A stretch of DNA of 64,000 nucleotides from Bradyrhizobium betae. GTDB lineage: Bacteria; Pseudomonadota; Alphaproteobacteria; Rhizobiales; Xanthobacteraceae. The notes under the pieces are model-generated. The model saw only the letters and a program-made list of their open reading frames with translations, had not been told where the DNA came from and searched no databases. The DNA lies in assembly GCF_004123905.1 (NCBI RefSeq), contig NZ_MZXW01000016.1:62001-126000 (forward strand), in the 5' to 3' direction. Positions within the stretch are counted from its first letter, which is position 1, and the number at the start of each line of letters is the position of its first letter. The translations under genes and the position numbers were made by a program. This document shows, in pieces, positions 49,389 to 58,807 of this stretch.

Positions 49389-50423
49389 TTACGCCGCCTT
49401 CTTCTTCGCGCTGATCAGCTTGCGGTTGATCAGGACTTCCGCGATCTGGATCGCGTTGAGGGCTGCGCCCTTGCGCAGATTGTCCGACACGCACCAGAGC
49501 ACCAGACCGTTCTCGACTGTCGCGTCCTCGCGGATACGGCTGATGTAAGTCGCGTCCTCGCCGGCCGCTTCGTAAGGCGTCGCGTAGCCGCCGGGCTCCT
49601 GCTTGTCGATGACGAGGCAGCCGGGCGCCTTGCGCAGGATGTCGCGCGCTTCGTCCGCGCTGATCGGGTTCTCGAACTCGATGTTGACGGCCTCGGAATG
49701 GCCGACGAACACAGGCACGCGCACGCAGGTCGCGGACAGCTTGATCTTGGGATCAAGAATCTTCTTGGTCTCCGCCATCATCTTCCACTCTTCCTTGGTG
49801 TAGCCGTCCTCCATGAAGACGTCGATGTGGGGGATGACGTTGAAGGCGATGCGCTTGGGGAATTTCTTCGCGATCAGCTCGCTGTTGGTGTAGACGGCCT
49901 TGGTCTGCGAGAACAACTCGTCCATCGCGTCCTTGCCGGCGCCCGAGACCGATTGATAGGTCGAGACCACGACGCGCTTGATGGTCGCCTTGTCGTGCAA
50001 GGGCTTCAGCGCGACCACGAGCTGCGCGGTCGAGCAGTTCGGGTTGGCGATGATGTTCTTCTTCTTGAAGCCGGCGGCCGCGTCCGCGTTCACCTCCGGC
50101 ACGACCAGCGGTACGTCCGGGTCCATGCGCCAGGCCGACGAATTGTCGATCACGACCGTGCCGGCGGCGCCGATCTTCGGCGACCATTCCTTCGACACCT
50201 CGCCGCCCGCCGACATCAGGCAGATGTCGACGTCGGAGAAGTCGTAATGCTCGAGCGCTTTGCACTTCAGGGTACGGTCGCCGTAGGAGACCTCGACGCC
50301 GACGCTGCGGCGTGACGCCAGGGCCACGACCTCGTCCGCGGGAAATTTGCGCTCATCGAGGATGTTGAGCATTTCCCGTCCGACATTGCCGGTCGCGCCG
50401 ACGACTGCGACTTTGTAACCCAT
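49389..50423 (-). CDS. asd: Aspartate-semialdehyde dehydrogenase
   Basis: Reduces aspartyl phosphate to aspartate semialdehyde, the branch point to lysine/DAP, threonine and methionine. The 344-residue protein starts MGYKVAVVGATGNVGREMLN with the NADP-binding loop. The catalytic cysteine is C130 in NPNCST, and the catalytic histidine lies in FVGHSEAVN. FNVIPHIDVFMEDGYTKEE is also conserved. Monocistronic, with the convergent repeat at its 3' side. Confidence 0.98.
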   Translation of the reverse strand: MGYKVAVVGATGNVGREMLNILDERKFPADEVVALASRRSVGVEVSYGDRTLKCKALEHYDFSDVDICLMSAGGEVSKEWSPKIGAAGTVVIDNSSAWRMDPDVPLVVPEVNADAAAGFKKKNIIANPNCSTAQLVVALKPLHDKATIKRVVVSTYQSVSGAGKDAMDELFSQTKAVYTNSELIAKKFPKRIAFNVIPHIDVFMEDGYTKEEWKMMAETKKILDPKIKLSATCVRVPVFVGHSEAVNIEFENPISADEARDILRKAPGCLVIDKQEPGGYATPYEAAGEDATYISRIREDATVENGLVLWCVSDNLRKGAALNAIQIAEVLINRKLISAKKKAA

Positions 50424-50539
50424 CGTTCACTCTCCGATGAAAAAGCCCGTTCCTGAAGCTGACGCTTAAACAGGAAGAGCAGCGCTTCTATGCGAGAACC
50501 GGCCTCAAGACAACGTTGGACCATGCCTTAGGGACGTGG

Positions 50540-51325
50540 ATGCAGTCGCCTGAGACCAGCACGGCCGTTAGCCCCACCCAGATCCATCTGGCGCTCGCCA
50601 ATTTCGCCGACGAGGTGGTCGGCACGCTGGCCCGCCTGTTCGCCTATGTGGGGATTCTTGTGCTGTTTGCCATCCTGGGCCTCGCGGGCCTCGGCCAGCT
50701 GCCCAGCCTGCGCGACGATGAGCCCACCGAAAAGCCGGGCTGGACCGAGGCCTCCCGCTCGCAGCCGGCCTTCGCTGTCAGCCGGCTTGATTCATCAGAT
50801 AAAACAGTCTCTTACACCATCTTGAGGCATCCCGAGGGCGGCCGCAGGGATGTGCTGCGCTGGGCTGGCGACGCGGACAAGCCGCTGGCTGAGCTCGAAA
50901 TTTACCGGGAAGGCGGCGAGTTCGACGTGACGCGCCCGGCGGCCGAGGGACTGGCCATCCGGATGGGCCTGGCGGCAGCCACCCCGTTCGAGCAGGCGGG
51001 CCTGATCGACACGAAATTCGGCCCCGTCACCCTGTTCCGGCCATCAGGCACGACGGGGGCACCGTCCTGCCTCGGCTATCTCAAGCGCAGCGAGGAGCCG
51101 GCGCTTCAGATCTCCGGCTTCTCATGCCAGGGCGATAGCTTGCCGGCCCAGCGCGCGGCGGTCGCCTGCACACTGAACCGGCTGACGCAGCTCGCCTCCG
51201 GCAACGAGCCGAAGCTCGCCGAATTGTTCGCCCATGCCGAGCTCAAGCGCCGGCCCTGCGCCCCCGCGGACTCGTCGGACTGGCTGCTGGGCGCCGCGAA
51301 TGCGCAATTGCGCGGAGCACTTTGA
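50540..51325 (+). CDS. Membrane-anchored hypothetical protein
   Basis: A 261-residue protein. The start MQSPETSTAVSPTQIHLALA at 50540 has AGGGACGTGG just upstream; a TTG at 50516 is possible. One transmembrane helix (LFAYVGILVLFAILGLAGLG) lies at about residues 38-57; the remainder is polar and probably periplasmic. It has three or four cysteines (SCLGYL, FSCQGD, VACTLN, RPCAPA) that may pair. It resembles uncharacterised alphaproteobacterial proteins that I cannot name. Divergent from asd. Confidence 0.75.
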   Translation: MQSPETSTAVSPTQIHLALANFADEVVGTLARLFAYVGILVLFAILGLAGLGQLPSLRDDEPTEKPGWTEASRSQPAFAVSRLDSSDKTVSYTILRHPEGGRRDVLRWAGDADKPLAELEIYREGGEFDVTRPAAEGLAIRMGLAAATPFEQAGLIDTKFGPVTLFRPSGTTGAPSCLGYLKRSEEPALQISGFSCQGDSLPAQRAAVACTLNRLTQLASGNEPKLAELFAHAELKRRPCAPADSSDWLLGAANAQLRGAL

Positions 51326-51329
51326 CGGT

Positions 51330-51364
51330 ATCAAGGATTTGCATCAAGGATCTGCATCAAGCTC
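51330..51364 (+). repeat. Short tandem repeat
   Basis: Two 13-base units ATCAAGGATTTGC and ATCAAGGATCTGC followed by a partial third (ATCAAGCTC), just after the hypothetical gene. Possibly slippage-derived; no role evident. Confidence 0.6.
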
Positions 51365-51506
51365 AAGTGGCTGGTTTGCATGCAACTTTTGCCGGCGCGC
51401 ACGATTATTCAGGCGTGGTGTGACCCAATAGACCTAGTTGCGGACACCCCGGCCGGGCTAGTATGGAGCGAAATCGACTGGCGGCTTGCCGCCTGAAGGG
51501 GACGTG

Positions 51507-51890
51507 ATGAGCTCGAAATTTTCTGCGGCAACCAAATTGGCGACCTGGCTGGCGGCGGGCGCCGTGATTGCCGCGGCCTTCGCGACGCCGGCTTCGGCCG
51601 ACAACAAGACCAAGCGCCATGACGAGCGCGGCCGGCCCTATTACGGCCCGAGCGGACCCAACGCGGTCTATCAGCAGGGACGCACCCGCCTCTATGTGAG
51701 CAAGCGCTCCTGGCTCGACGGCGGCACCGAGGTCAATCCGGGCGATCGCAAGTTCTCCGACTACGCTTTCCCGCCGGCCGTGGGCTATCCGTCCTTCGCT
51801 CGCGAGAACAACAACCGCCCGATCGATCGCCAGCCGCTCCCCACGCCGGCCGATCTCGGCGGCTATCCGCAGAATTTCCCGCTGTACTGA
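51507..51890 (+). CDS. Secreted hypothetical protein
   Basis: A 127-residue exported protein: MSSKFSAATKLATWLAAGAV starts the signal peptide, with cleavage near TPASADN. The mature chain is polar and rich in Asn, Pro and Tyr (RGRPYYGPSGPNAVYQQGRT, RLYVSKRSWLDGGTEVNPGD) and lacks cysteine. GAAGGGGACG upstream is a good ribosome binding site, and a strong terminator follows. Looks like a conserved small periplasmic protein of the group; no function known to me. Confidence 0.8.
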   Translation: MSSKFSAATKLATWLAAGAVIAAAFATPASADNKTKRHDERGRPYYGPSGPNAVYQQGRTRLYVSKRSWLDGGTEVNPGDRKFSDYAFPPAVGYPSFARENNNRPIDRQPLPTPADLGGYPQNFPLY

Positions 51891-51910
51891 GCGGCGCAGT
51901 TACCGAATCA

Positions 51911-51938
51911 AAAGGCCGGGCTCATGCCCGGCCTTTTT
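51911..51938 (+). terminator. Rho-independent terminator
   Basis: AAAGGCCGGGC / GCCCGGCCTTT arms around TCAT followed by a T-run, about 20 bases after the secreted gene stop. Confidence 0.92.
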
Positions 51939-51979
51939 GTTTCGGGAGGTGCCGTAGGGCACATCTGCCTCTCCATCGC

Positions 51980-52087
51980 CATTGCGAGCGCAGCGAAGCA
52001 ATCCAGAGTCCCTCGGCGGAAAGATTCTGGATTGCTTCGTCGCCAGCGCAAAATTGCTTCGCAATTTGACGCGGGCTCCTCGCAATG
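51980..52087. repeat. Dispersed palindromic repeat, family C copy 2
   Basis: CATTGCGAGCGCAGCGAAGC at the left and CTCCTCGCAATG at the right; the core GAAGCAATCCAGAGTCCCTC matches the copy at 13661 almost base for base. It carries an extra inner AAATTGC/GCAATTT inverted pair. Confidence 0.87.
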
Positions 52088-52097
52088 ACGGCTGAGG

Positions 52098-52733
52098 CTA
52101 TGCATTAGCTGCCGGGTCATAGCGCCGGCAAAACTCCTCGATCGCCTCGGAGCGGAAATCGCCGAGGCGCGCGAAGATGAGCTCATCCGGCCAATCCCAC
52201 CAGGCGATGCGGCGCAGGCTCTCCGCAACGGAATCATCAAAGCGTTTGCGGATGGGACGTGCGGGAACGCCGCCGACGATGGTGTAGGGCGCGACATCGC
52301 GGCTGACGACCGCGCCTGCCGCGATCACCGCGCCATCTCCGACATTCACGCCCGGCAGCAGGATGACGGCATGACCGATCCAGACATCATTGCCGACGAT
52401 GACGCGGTCGCCGCGGCGATCCGCGAAGAAGTCGCGGTCGCGCGTTGCGCTCGCCTCGTAATATTCCGGGACATAGGTGAAGCGATGCTGCGACGGCCGG
52501 CCCATCGGATGATTGGGCGCACCGATCCGCACCGAATTGGCGATGGCGGTGAACTTTCCGATCAGCGCATCGGCAACCTCGCAGTTTTCGCCGAGATAGG
52601 AGTAATCGCCGAGCGAGGCATATTCGATGCGGGTATGGCTGAGGATCTCGCAGCGCCGCCCGATCTGCGCCTCGCGCTGGCGCACCGTTTCGTGGATGAT
52701 GGTTTCCGCGATCTTGGGGCGGGGCGCGTCCAT
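52098..52733 (-). CDS. Hexapeptide-repeat acyltransferase (phosphonate-metabolism-like family)
   Basis: A 211-residue left-handed beta-helix transferase. The start [20 protein letters not shown] is chosen over a longer frame in repeat [43 protein letters not shown] and [20 protein letters not shown] followed by [20 protein letters not shown] are hexapeptide coils with the active histidine in APNHP. It matches my memory of the transferase family found in some phosphonate (phn) clusters and of xenobiotic acetyltransferases. No phn genes occur here, so the substrate is open. Confidence 0.82.
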   Translation of the reverse strand: MDAPRPKIAETIIHETVRQREAQIGRRCEILSHTRIEYASLGDYSYLGENCEVADALIGKFTAIANSVRIGAPNHPMGRPSQHRFTYVPEYYEASATRDRDFFADRRGDRVIVGNDVWIGHAVILLPGVNVGDGAVIAAGAVVSRDVAPYTIVGGVPARPIRKRFDDSVAESLRRIAWWDWPDELIFARLGDFRSEAIEEFCRRYDPAANA

Positions 52734-52756
52734 GAGGTAGCTCCGGGAGCAGGTGC

Positions 52757-52874
52757 CGTAGGGTGGGTTCACCGAAGGCGTAACCCACCTCTTTGATTTC
52801 CGCGGCAACAGAAGTGGTGGGTTACGCCAAGCGGTCTGCGCTTCGCGCAGTCCGCAGGGCTAACCCACCCTACG
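52757..52874. repeat. Dispersed palindromic repeat, family D variant
   Basis: CCGTAGGGTGGGTTCACCG at the left and GGGCTAACCCACCCTACG at the right, with inner GTAACCCACC / GGTGGGTTAC. It lies between the leuB 3' end and the start of the hexapeptide transferase gene. Confidence 0.85.
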
Positions 52875-52889
52875 ATTGCGGTGCCCGCC

Positions 52890-54002
52890 TTACGCGTGGA
52901 GCTTCTGCAATTCCTTCAGGATCGCTTCGCCCATCTGCGTGGTCGAGGCGGCCGTGGTGCCCTCCGACTTGATGTCGGCGGTGCGCAGGCCGCTGGCGAG
53001 CACCGCGGCGATCGCGGCGTCGACCTTGTCGGCGAGATCGCCCATGTCGAAGGAATAGCGCAGCGCCATGCCGAACGACGAGATCATTGCGATGGGATTG
53101 GCCAGACCCTTGCCTGCGATGTCGGGCGCCGAACCGTGCACGGGCTCGTACAGCGCCTTGCGCTTCTTGCTCTTGACGTCGACCTCGCCGAGCGAGGCCG
53201 AGGGCAGCATGCCGAGCGATCCCGTCAGCATCGCCGCGATGTCGGACAGCATGTCGCCGAACAGATTGTCGGTGACGATGACATCGAACTGCTTCGGCGC
53301 CTTCACCAGCATCATGCCGCCGGAATCGGCGAGCTGGTGCTCGAGCATGACATCAGGGTATTCGCGCTTGTGGACCGCCGTCATGACCTCGTTCCAGAGC
53401 ACGCCCGACTTCATGACGTTGCGCTTCTCCATCGACGTCACCTTGTTCTTGCGCTTCCGGGCCAGCTCGAAGGCGACGCGGCCGATGCGCTCGATCTCAT
53501 AGGTGTCGTAGACCTGGGTATCGACGGCGCGCTTCTGGCCGTTGCCGAGATCGGTGATGGTCTTGGGCTCGCCGAAATAGACGCCGCCGGTGAGCTCGCG
53601 CACGATGACGATGTCGAGACCCTCGACCGCCTCGCGCTTCAGGCTCGAGGCATCCGCCAGCGCCGGATAGCACACGGCGGGACGGAGGTTGGCGAACAGA
53701 GCGAGATCCTTGCGCAGGCGCAGCAGGCCGGCTTCGGGGCGTACCTCGTAGGGCACCGCATCCCACTTGGGTCCGCCGACCGCGCCAAAGATGATGGCGT
53801 CGGCGGCAAGCGCCTTGGCCATGTCGCCCTCGGAGATCGACACCTTGTGGGCGTCATAGGCAGAGCCGCCGACCAGGCCGGTATCGGTCTCGAATTTGGC
53901 GATCCCGGCCGAATTGAGCCAATCGATCAGCCGCTTCACCTCGCCCATCACCTCGGGGCCGATACCGTCGCCGGGGAGCAGCAGCAGTTTGTGGGTCGCC
54001 AT
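52890..54002 (-). CDS. leuB: 3-isopropylmalate dehydrogenase
   Basis: NAD-dependent oxidative decarboxylation of 3-isopropylmalate in leucine synthesis. The start [20 protein letters not shown] at 54002 gives 370 residues. Conserved segments are GGPKWD (substrate loop), [21 protein letters not shown] and VREL-type [33 protein letters not shown] is the NAD-binding signature. Divergent from an MFS gene. Confidence 0.98.
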   Translation of the reverse strand: MATHKLLLLPGDGIGPEVMGEVKRLIDWLNSAGIAKFETDTGLVGGSAYDAHKVSISEGDMAKALAADAIIFGAVGGPKWDAVPYEVRPEAGLLRLRKDLALFANLRPAVCYPALADASSLKREAVEGLDIVIVRELTGGVYFGEPKTITDLGNGQKRAVDTQVYDTYEIERIGRVAFELARKRKNKVTSMEKRNVMKSGVLWNEVMTAVHKREYPDVMLEHQLADSGGMMLVKAPKQFDVIVTDNLFGDMLSDIAAMLTGSLGMLPSASLGEVDVKSKKRKALYEPVHGSAPDIAGKGLANPIAMISSFGMALRYSFDMGDLADKVDAAIAAVLASGLRTADIKSEGTTAASTTQMGEAILKELQKLHA

Positions 54003-54135
54003 GGTCGTATCCTCTGAGATCGAATTCGGCCGGAGTGCTAGAGCGGCGTTGCGCGCTTGGCAAGACACCATTGCCGGGGCGCGGCTGTGCAAGGCGGGCA
54101 GGGCCTGCCACATTACGCGGGCCGGAGTACCCCTG

Positions 54136-55338
54136 TTGCACGCGCCTGACCGTCCCCCGCCCGACGCACACCCCGCGCGGCTGATCCTGACCCTGTCGCT
54201 GGCGGCGACGGTCGGGCTCGGTATCGGCCGCTTTGCCTATGCGCTGGTGCTGCCCGACATGCGGGAGGACCTCGGCTGGTCCTACTCGGCGGCCGGGTTC
54301 ATGAACACCATCAACGCCGTCGGCTATCTCGTGGGCGCGCTGGTGGCGTCCCGGCTCATCCAGCGCGTCGGCTGGGCGGCGGCCATCCGCGGCGGAACTT
54401 TGGCGTGCCTGGCCGCGCTCGCCACCTGCGCGCTGACGGGGAATTTCATCGCGCTGAGCCTGGCGCGGCTCGTGCTGGGCTTGGGGGCGGCGGCCGGCTT
54501 CGTCGCCGGCGGCGCGCTGGCCGCGACCATCGCGCAATCCCGTCCGGAGCGGGCCAACTTCCTGCTGAGCCTGTTCTATGCCGGACCCGGCATCGGCATC
54601 CTCGCCTCGGGGCTGATCGCCCCCTTCACGCTGCAATATTTCGGACCGGGCTCATGGTGGCTGGTGTGGTGGGCGCTGACGCTGCTGTCGGCCATCATGA
54701 CCGTGCCACTGTTCATGAGCCGCATCGAGAGCGGCGCGCGTTTCTCGGAAGGCAGCCACGCCGCCCTCGCGATTCGTCCCGTGCTGATCTATCTCGCGGC
54801 CTACTTCCTGTTCGGCGCCGGCTACATCGCCTACATGACCTTCATGATCGCCTACGTCCGCGACGGCGGCGGCGGAGCCGCGGCCCAAGCGGGATTCTGG
54901 GGCCTGATCGGTCTGAGCGCGTTCGTCACGCCGTGGTTCTGGCGTCGCGTGCTCGCGCTCGACCGCGGCGGATTGGCCACCGCGATCATCCTCGGCACCA
55001 ACGCGCTCGGCGCGGCGTTGCCGATGCTCGGACATTCGCCGGCGTGGCTTGCGGTCTCGGCCGTCGTGTTCGGCGTCGCCTTCTTCGCCGTCGTCGGCTC
55101 GACCACGGCTTTCGTGCGCTTCAACTATCCGCCGGAGGTGTGGCCGACCGCGATCGCCGCGATGACGATCTCGTTCGGCGTCGGCCAGACGCTGGGGCCG
55201 ATCGTGGTCGGCGCGATCACGGATGCGCTGGGAAGCTTGAGTTACGCGCTGAATGTGTCGGCGGCGTTGTTGGCGCTGGGGGCGGCGGCGGCGTTGTGTC
55301 AGCGGAAGGTGGGGCCGAAGGCGGCGAATGGCGAATAG
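54136..55338 (+). CDS. YbfB/YjiJ-family MFS transporter
   Basis: A 400-residue, 12-helix major facilitator. No ATG fits the first helix: the most plausible start is a TTG at 54136 ([20 protein letters not shown]). Helix 1 carries [20 protein letters not shown], the family signature; [20 protein letters not shown] is the A-motif region. The family is YbfB/YjiJ-like, with unknown substrates. A CTG at 54133 is also in frame. Divergent from leuB with a 133-base gap. Confidence 0.88.
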   Translation: MHAPDRPPPDAHPARLILTLSLAATVGLGIGRFAYALVLPDMREDLGWSYSAAGFMNTINAVGYLVGALVASRLIQRVGWAAAIRGGTLACLAALATCALTGNFIALSLARLVLGLGAAAGFVAGGALAATIAQSRPERANFLLSLFYAGPGIGILASGLIAPFTLQYFGPGSWWLVWWALTLLSAIMTVPLFMSRIESGARFSEGSHAALAIRPVLIYLAAYFLFGAGYIAYMTFMIAYVRDGGGGAAAQAGFWGLIGLSAFVTPWFWRRVLALDRGGLATAIILGTNALGAALPMLGHSPAWLAVSAVVFGVAFFAVVGSTTAFVRFNYPPEVWPTAIAAMTISFGVGQTLGPIVVGAITDALGSLSYALNVSAALLALGAAAALCQRKVGPKAANGE

Positions 55339-55399
55339 CGAATTTTGAGCCGCCCAGTGCGTTTATCTACTCGCCATTCCCCATTCGCTACTCGCTGTG

Positions 55400-56182
55400 T
55401 CAGCTCCCGCTGAACGAATTGTACCCCTGGTCTTCCCAATAGCCGCCCTTGTAGTCGTTGGTGACTTCCATCGAGACTACGTATTTCGGGTTTTTGAAGC
55501 CGAGCTTTGTGGGCACGCGGATCTTCATCGGGAAGCCATAGGCGCGGGGCAAGATCTCGTTGGCGTATCTGAACGTCATCTGCGTCTGCGGGTGCAGCGC
55601 GCTGCGCATGTCGAGCGGCGAGTTGTAGCCGTCCTTGTCGGCGCACTGGAACCAGACGTATTTCGCGCGGGTGTCGGCGCCGATGAGCTTGAGGAAATCG
55701 CGGAGCGGCGTGCCGGTCCAGCTTCCGATCGCGCTCCAGCCCTCGACGCAGATGTGGCGGGTGATCTGGGTGACCTGCGGCAGCTTGTAGAGCTCGTCCA
55801 GCGTCCAGGACTTCTTGTTGTCGACGAGGCCGCGCACTTCGAGCTTCCAGTCTTTGCCGTCGACCTCGGGGGCGTCGTCGAGATCGTAATAGGCGTTGAA
55901 CGGGAAAGGTTTTGTGATCGCGCTCTCCGGGAAGGTCGGTGCCAGCGCGTCGGGATTGAAAATGAAGGCTTGCACGGCGTCGTTGAATTTCGAGACCTTC
56001 GCGAGCAACGTGTCGGCCGAGGATGAATCCACCACATCGCAGCCGGTGAGCAGCGTGAGCGCACCCAGGCTGGCGCCGCCCGCGATGAAGCGGCGGCGGG
56101 TGAAATCCGGCATCGCCTTGATGGAGTCCTTAATCAGCAACCGCTTGTCGACGCCGGGGATCAGGAATGAGCGCTTGGCCAT
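55400..56182 (-). CDS. Tat-exported molybdopterin oxidoreductase (sulfite-oxidase/MsrP-like)
   Basis: A 260-residue protein of the sulfite-oxidase fold. The N-terminus has an unusually long positively charged region, then a Tat motif DFTRRRFIAGG (about 26-36) and a hydrophobic stretch ending LLTGC (C48), so it may be a Tat-exported lipoprotein. The Mo-ligand cysteine is C145 in RHICVEGWSAIGSWTG. The rest matches MsrP-type cores (FKNPKYVVSMEV near the end). It forms an operon with a cytochrome b gene 14 bases upstream. The natural substrate could be methionine sulfoxide or another S/N-oxide. Confidence 0.88.
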   Translation of the reverse strand: MAKRSFLIPGVDKRLLIKDSIKAMPDFTRRRFIAGGASLGALTLLTGCDVVDSSSADTLLAKVSKFNDAVQAFIFNPDALAPTFPESAITKPFPFNAYYDLDDAPEVDGKDWKLEVRGLVDNKKSWTLDELYKLPQVTQITRHICVEGWSAIGSWTGTPLRDFLKLIGADTRAKYVWFQCADKDGYNSPLDMRSALHPQTQMTFRYANEILPRAYGFPMKIRVPTKLGFKNPKYVVSMEVTNDYKGGYWEDQGYNSFSGS

Positions 56183-56196
56183 GATGGTTCTCCTAC

Positions 56197-56826
56197 TCAG
56201 CGGCCAATGATCATCGCGCGCAGGCTCTTCGGCACCAGCAGCGCAAGCAGGACGTGAATGACGAGGAACGCGCAGATCGCTGCCATGCAGAAGAAATGCA
56301 CATAGCGCGCGGTCGGATAATCGCCGAACAGCATCACGAGATAATAGAGCTGCACCGGCTTCCACATCGACAGGCCCGACAGCACGATCAGCACGCCGAC
56401 CACGATGATGCCGGCATAGAGTACGCGCTGCACGTAATTGTAGACGGTGAGATCGTCATGGCCGAGCTTGAAGGTCAGGGCAGCCCTGACATCGTGCAGC
56501 ACGCCGGACGGCGTGATCGGCAGCAGTTTCTTGCGGAAGCGGCCGGTGGCGAAGCCGGTGATGAGATAGGCGAGGCCGTTGATCATCAAGAGCCACATCG
56601 CCGCAAAGTGCCAGAGCAGGCCGCCGCCGAGCCAGCCGCCGAGCGTGTACTCGCGCGGAAAGCTGAAGCCGAACAGCGGCGAGGCGTTGTAGATCTGCCA
56701 GCCCGACAGGATCATCAGGATCATGGCCAACGCATTGATCCAGTGCATGATTCGAACCCAGGCCGGCTGGATCACTTTGGCCGGGGTGGCGCTGGCCTGC
56801 TCGTCGGTGACAGTGAGGCTCGACAT
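56197..56826 (-). CDS. Cytochrome b561-type membrane protein
   Basis: A 209-residue protein with four transmembrane helices: WVRIMHWINALAMILMILSG, LLWHFAAMWLLMINGLAYLI, VLYAGIIVVGVLIVLSGLSM and YVHFFCMAAICAFLVIHVLL. Histidines in helices 1, 2 and 4 fit diheme b binding as in Ni/Fe-hydrogenase-I or thiosulfate-reductase cytochrome b subunits. The start MSSLTVTDEQASATPAKVIQ at 56826 avoids 24 unlikely residues. It presumably feeds electrons from quinol to the adjacent Mo enzyme. It is not MsrQ by sequence pattern. Confidence 0.9.
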   Translation of the reverse strand: MSSLTVTDEQASATPAKVIQPAWVRIMHWINALAMILMILSGWQIYNASPLFGFSFPREYTLGGWLGGGLLWHFAAMWLLMINGLAYLITGFATGRFRKKLLPITPSGVLHDVRAALTFKLGHDDLTVYNYVQRVLYAGIIVVGVLIVLSGLSMWKPVQLYYLVMLFGDYPTARYVHFFCMAAICAFLVIHVLLALLVPKSLRAMIIGR

Positions 56827-56936
56827 GATGGTTCCGTCCTGAACGTCGTGTGTCGATGAGTATACGCCGATGCTTCCGCTTTCGTTACGCCCCCGCACGA
56901 CGGCGAATCCAGTCTGCGGGCGACCGTGGTCACAAT

Positions 56937-56965
56937 AAAGCGAGCCGGGTGCCCCGGCTCGCTTT
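56937..56965 (-). terminator. Terminator after the fasciclin-domain gene
   Basis: Perfect arms AAGCGAGCCGGG / CCCGGCTCGCTT around TGC with TTTATT on the minus strand, beyond the stop at 57010. Confidence 0.88.
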
Positions 56966-57009
56966 GCCGCACATCCCCGTCGGGGGGGACTAAACAGGGG
57001 GGCGCGGTG

Positions 57010-57564
57010 TTACGTCGCCGGCATCAGCACGGTATCGACCACATGGATGACGCCGTTCGACTGGTTGACGTTGGAGATCGTGACCATCGAGGTGCCGCCC
57101 TTGGCGTCGACGATCCAGACCTTGCCGTCCTGTTTCTTCACGGTCAGTTCCTCGCCTTCGGCGGTCTTCATCTTCTTGCCGTCGGTGAGGTCGGAGGCCT
57201 CGAGCTTGCCGGGCACGACATGGTAGGTGAGGATCTTGGTCAGCGTCGCCTTGTTCTCAGGCTTGACCAGATTGTCGACGGTGCCGGCCGGCAGCTTGCC
57301 GAAGGCCGCGTTGGTTGGCGCGAACACCGTGAACGGGCCTTTGCTTTCCAGCGTCGGCACCAGGCCGGCCGCCTTCACCGCCGCGACCAGCGTGGTGTGA
57401 TCCTTGGAGTTGACCGCGTTCTGGACGATGTTCTTGGACGGGAACATCGCGGCGCCGCCGACCATGACGGTCTTCTCCTCGGCGCGGACAGGCGCGACGA
57501 CGGTCGCGGTGATGGCGAGCGCGCTGAAGGCGGCGGCAGCGAGATAGGCAATACGCTTCGACAT
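57010..57564 (-). CDS. Secreted fasciclin (FAS1)-domain protein
   Basis: A 184-residue exported protein with one FAS1 domain. The start MSKRIAYLAAAAFSALAITA is a Sec signal with cleavage near PVRAEE. FAS1 signatures are KGPFTVFAPTNAAFGKLPAG (H1) and NGVIHVVDTVLMP (H2), with the YH motif in LTKILTYHVVPGKL. FAS1 domains mediate adhesion or protein-protein contact; MPB70 is the model. A strong terminator separates it from the cytochrome b gene, so it is a neighbour rather than an operon partner, although the Mo enzyme/cytochrome/fasciclin set is reminiscent of a conserved arrangement. Confidence 0.93.
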   Translation of the reverse strand: MSKRIAYLAAAAFSALAITATVVAPVRAEEKTVMVGGAAMFPSKNIVQNAVNSKDHTTLVAAVKAAGLVPTLESKGPFTVFAPTNAAFGKLPAGTVDNLVKPENKATLTKILTYHVVPGKLEASDLTDGKKMKTAEGEELTVKKQDGKVWIVDAKGGTSMVTISNVNQSNGVIHVVDTVLMPAT

Positions 57565-57951
57565 GGAGAGTCTCCCGATTGGATTGTGACCGGCGATGGC
57601 CGGCGTTTGCGTTGGACAACGAGGGCGGCTGCGGCGGTTTGACGTGAAGCAGCAGCGCCGTCGTTGGACCGAACTACGGGAGGGTTCGCGATGCGGTTTC
57701 GGGGAAAAATTCTTTGTGATGCGTGAAACTATGGGGCGGCGTGGCCGTGTGGTCGAGCGCGCGCCACACACTCCGCTGTCGTCCCGGACAAGCGAAGCGC
57801 CGATCCGGGACCCATAACCACAGGATGACGTTTGGCGAAGACTCGGTGTGCCCCTCTCACGCGACAATTTCTCCCTGTGGTTATGGGTCCCGGGTTCGCG
57901 ACTTCGTCGCGCCCCGGGACGACGAGGAGAGATTGCAGCGCGCGCTGCGCC
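57565..57951. other. 387-base gene-free interval
   Basis: Promoter side of the fasciclin gene, then a family A palindromic repeat (57776-57923) before the SDR gene 3' end. No protein gene supported. Confidence 0.7.
57776..57923. repeat. Dispersed palindromic repeat, family A copy 3 (large form)
   Basis: Outer GTCGTCCCGG / CCGGGACGAC and an inner perfect 20-bp pair CCGGGACCCATAACCACAGG (57805-57824) with its mirror (57874-57893). Eighteen bases of the same arm form the end of rimM at 34247-34264. Confidence 0.9.
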
Positions 57952-58713
57952 TCAATCCCTGTTGTTCGGCGTCTGGATGAATCCGCGATTATGTGTCGGG
58001 CTGATCAGGAGCTCGTTGATGCAGACGCGCGGCGGCATGCTCGCGATGAACGCGATGGTGCGGCCGAGGTCTTCGGATTGCAGCATCTTGGCCTGCTCTT
58101 CCTCGCTCGGCACCACCGGGCGCAGTTTCAAAATCGGAGTGGCCACCTCGCCCGGCATCAGGCAGCAGGCGCGCAGGCCGTTGACGCATTCGTCCATGTT
58201 GAAGGAATGGGTCAGGGCCAGCACCGCATGTTTGGTGGTGGTGTAGGCCGGGCCCGGCATCTTCGAGACGTGGCGGCCGGCCCAGGACGAGACATTGATG
58301 ATCGAGCCGTCCTGCTGCTTGCGCATCGTCGGCAGCACCGCGCGCATGCAATAGAGCACGCCGTTGAGGTTGACCTGGACCAGTCTGTCCCAGCCGTCCA
58401 GTTCCATGTCCTTCCAATTGCGCTTGGGGACATTGATACCGGCGTTGTTGACCAGCAGGTCGATACGGCCGTGCTTCGCGACGATCTGATCGGCCGCCTT
58501 CTGGGCATCGGCCGCGACCGCCACGTCCAGCGCGACGGCCTCGGCCGCCCCGCCCGCCTTGGTGATCTTCGCAACCACGGTATCCAGGGCGTCCTTGCGC
58601 CGGCCCGAGACCACGACGATCCAGCCGTCGGCCGCGAGCGCCTCGGCGCCGGCCTCCCCGATCCCGCTGCCGCCGCCCGTGACCCAGGCCACGCGTTTCC
58701 CGTTTTTGGTCAT
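57952..58713 (-). CDS. Short-chain dehydrogenase/reductase
   Basis: A 253-residue classical SDR. The start MTKNGKRVAWVTGGGSGIGE carries the cofactor motif GGGSGIG; a longer frame in the divergent region is unlikely. NNAGIN, INVSSWAG (catalytic Ser) and PAYTTTKHA (Tyr, Lys) are present. PGEVATPI follows. VSGRR after strand 2 suggests NADP(H). The substrate is unknown. Divergent from matB with a 94-base gap. Confidence 0.93.
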   Translation of the reverse strand: MTKNGKRVAWVTGGGSGIGEAGAEALAADGWIVVVSGRRKDALDTVVAKITKAGGAAEAVALDVAVAADAQKAADQIVAKHGRIDLLVNNAGINVPKRNWKDMELDGWDRLVQVNLNGVLYCMRAVLPTMRKQQDGSIINVSSWAGRHVSKMPGPAYTTTKHAVLALTHSFNMDECVNGLRACCLMPGEVATPILKLRPVVPSEEEQAKMLQSEDLGRTIAFIASMPPRVCINELLISPTHNRGFIQTPNNRD

Positions 58714-58807
58714 GCCAACTGTCTCCGTTGCTTCATTGGGGCGGTTTTTGCTAATCCAGCCCTCGGTTTTGACCGGCCTTGTTGCCTTGCGGTCGAGGAA
58801 ATCTTGC

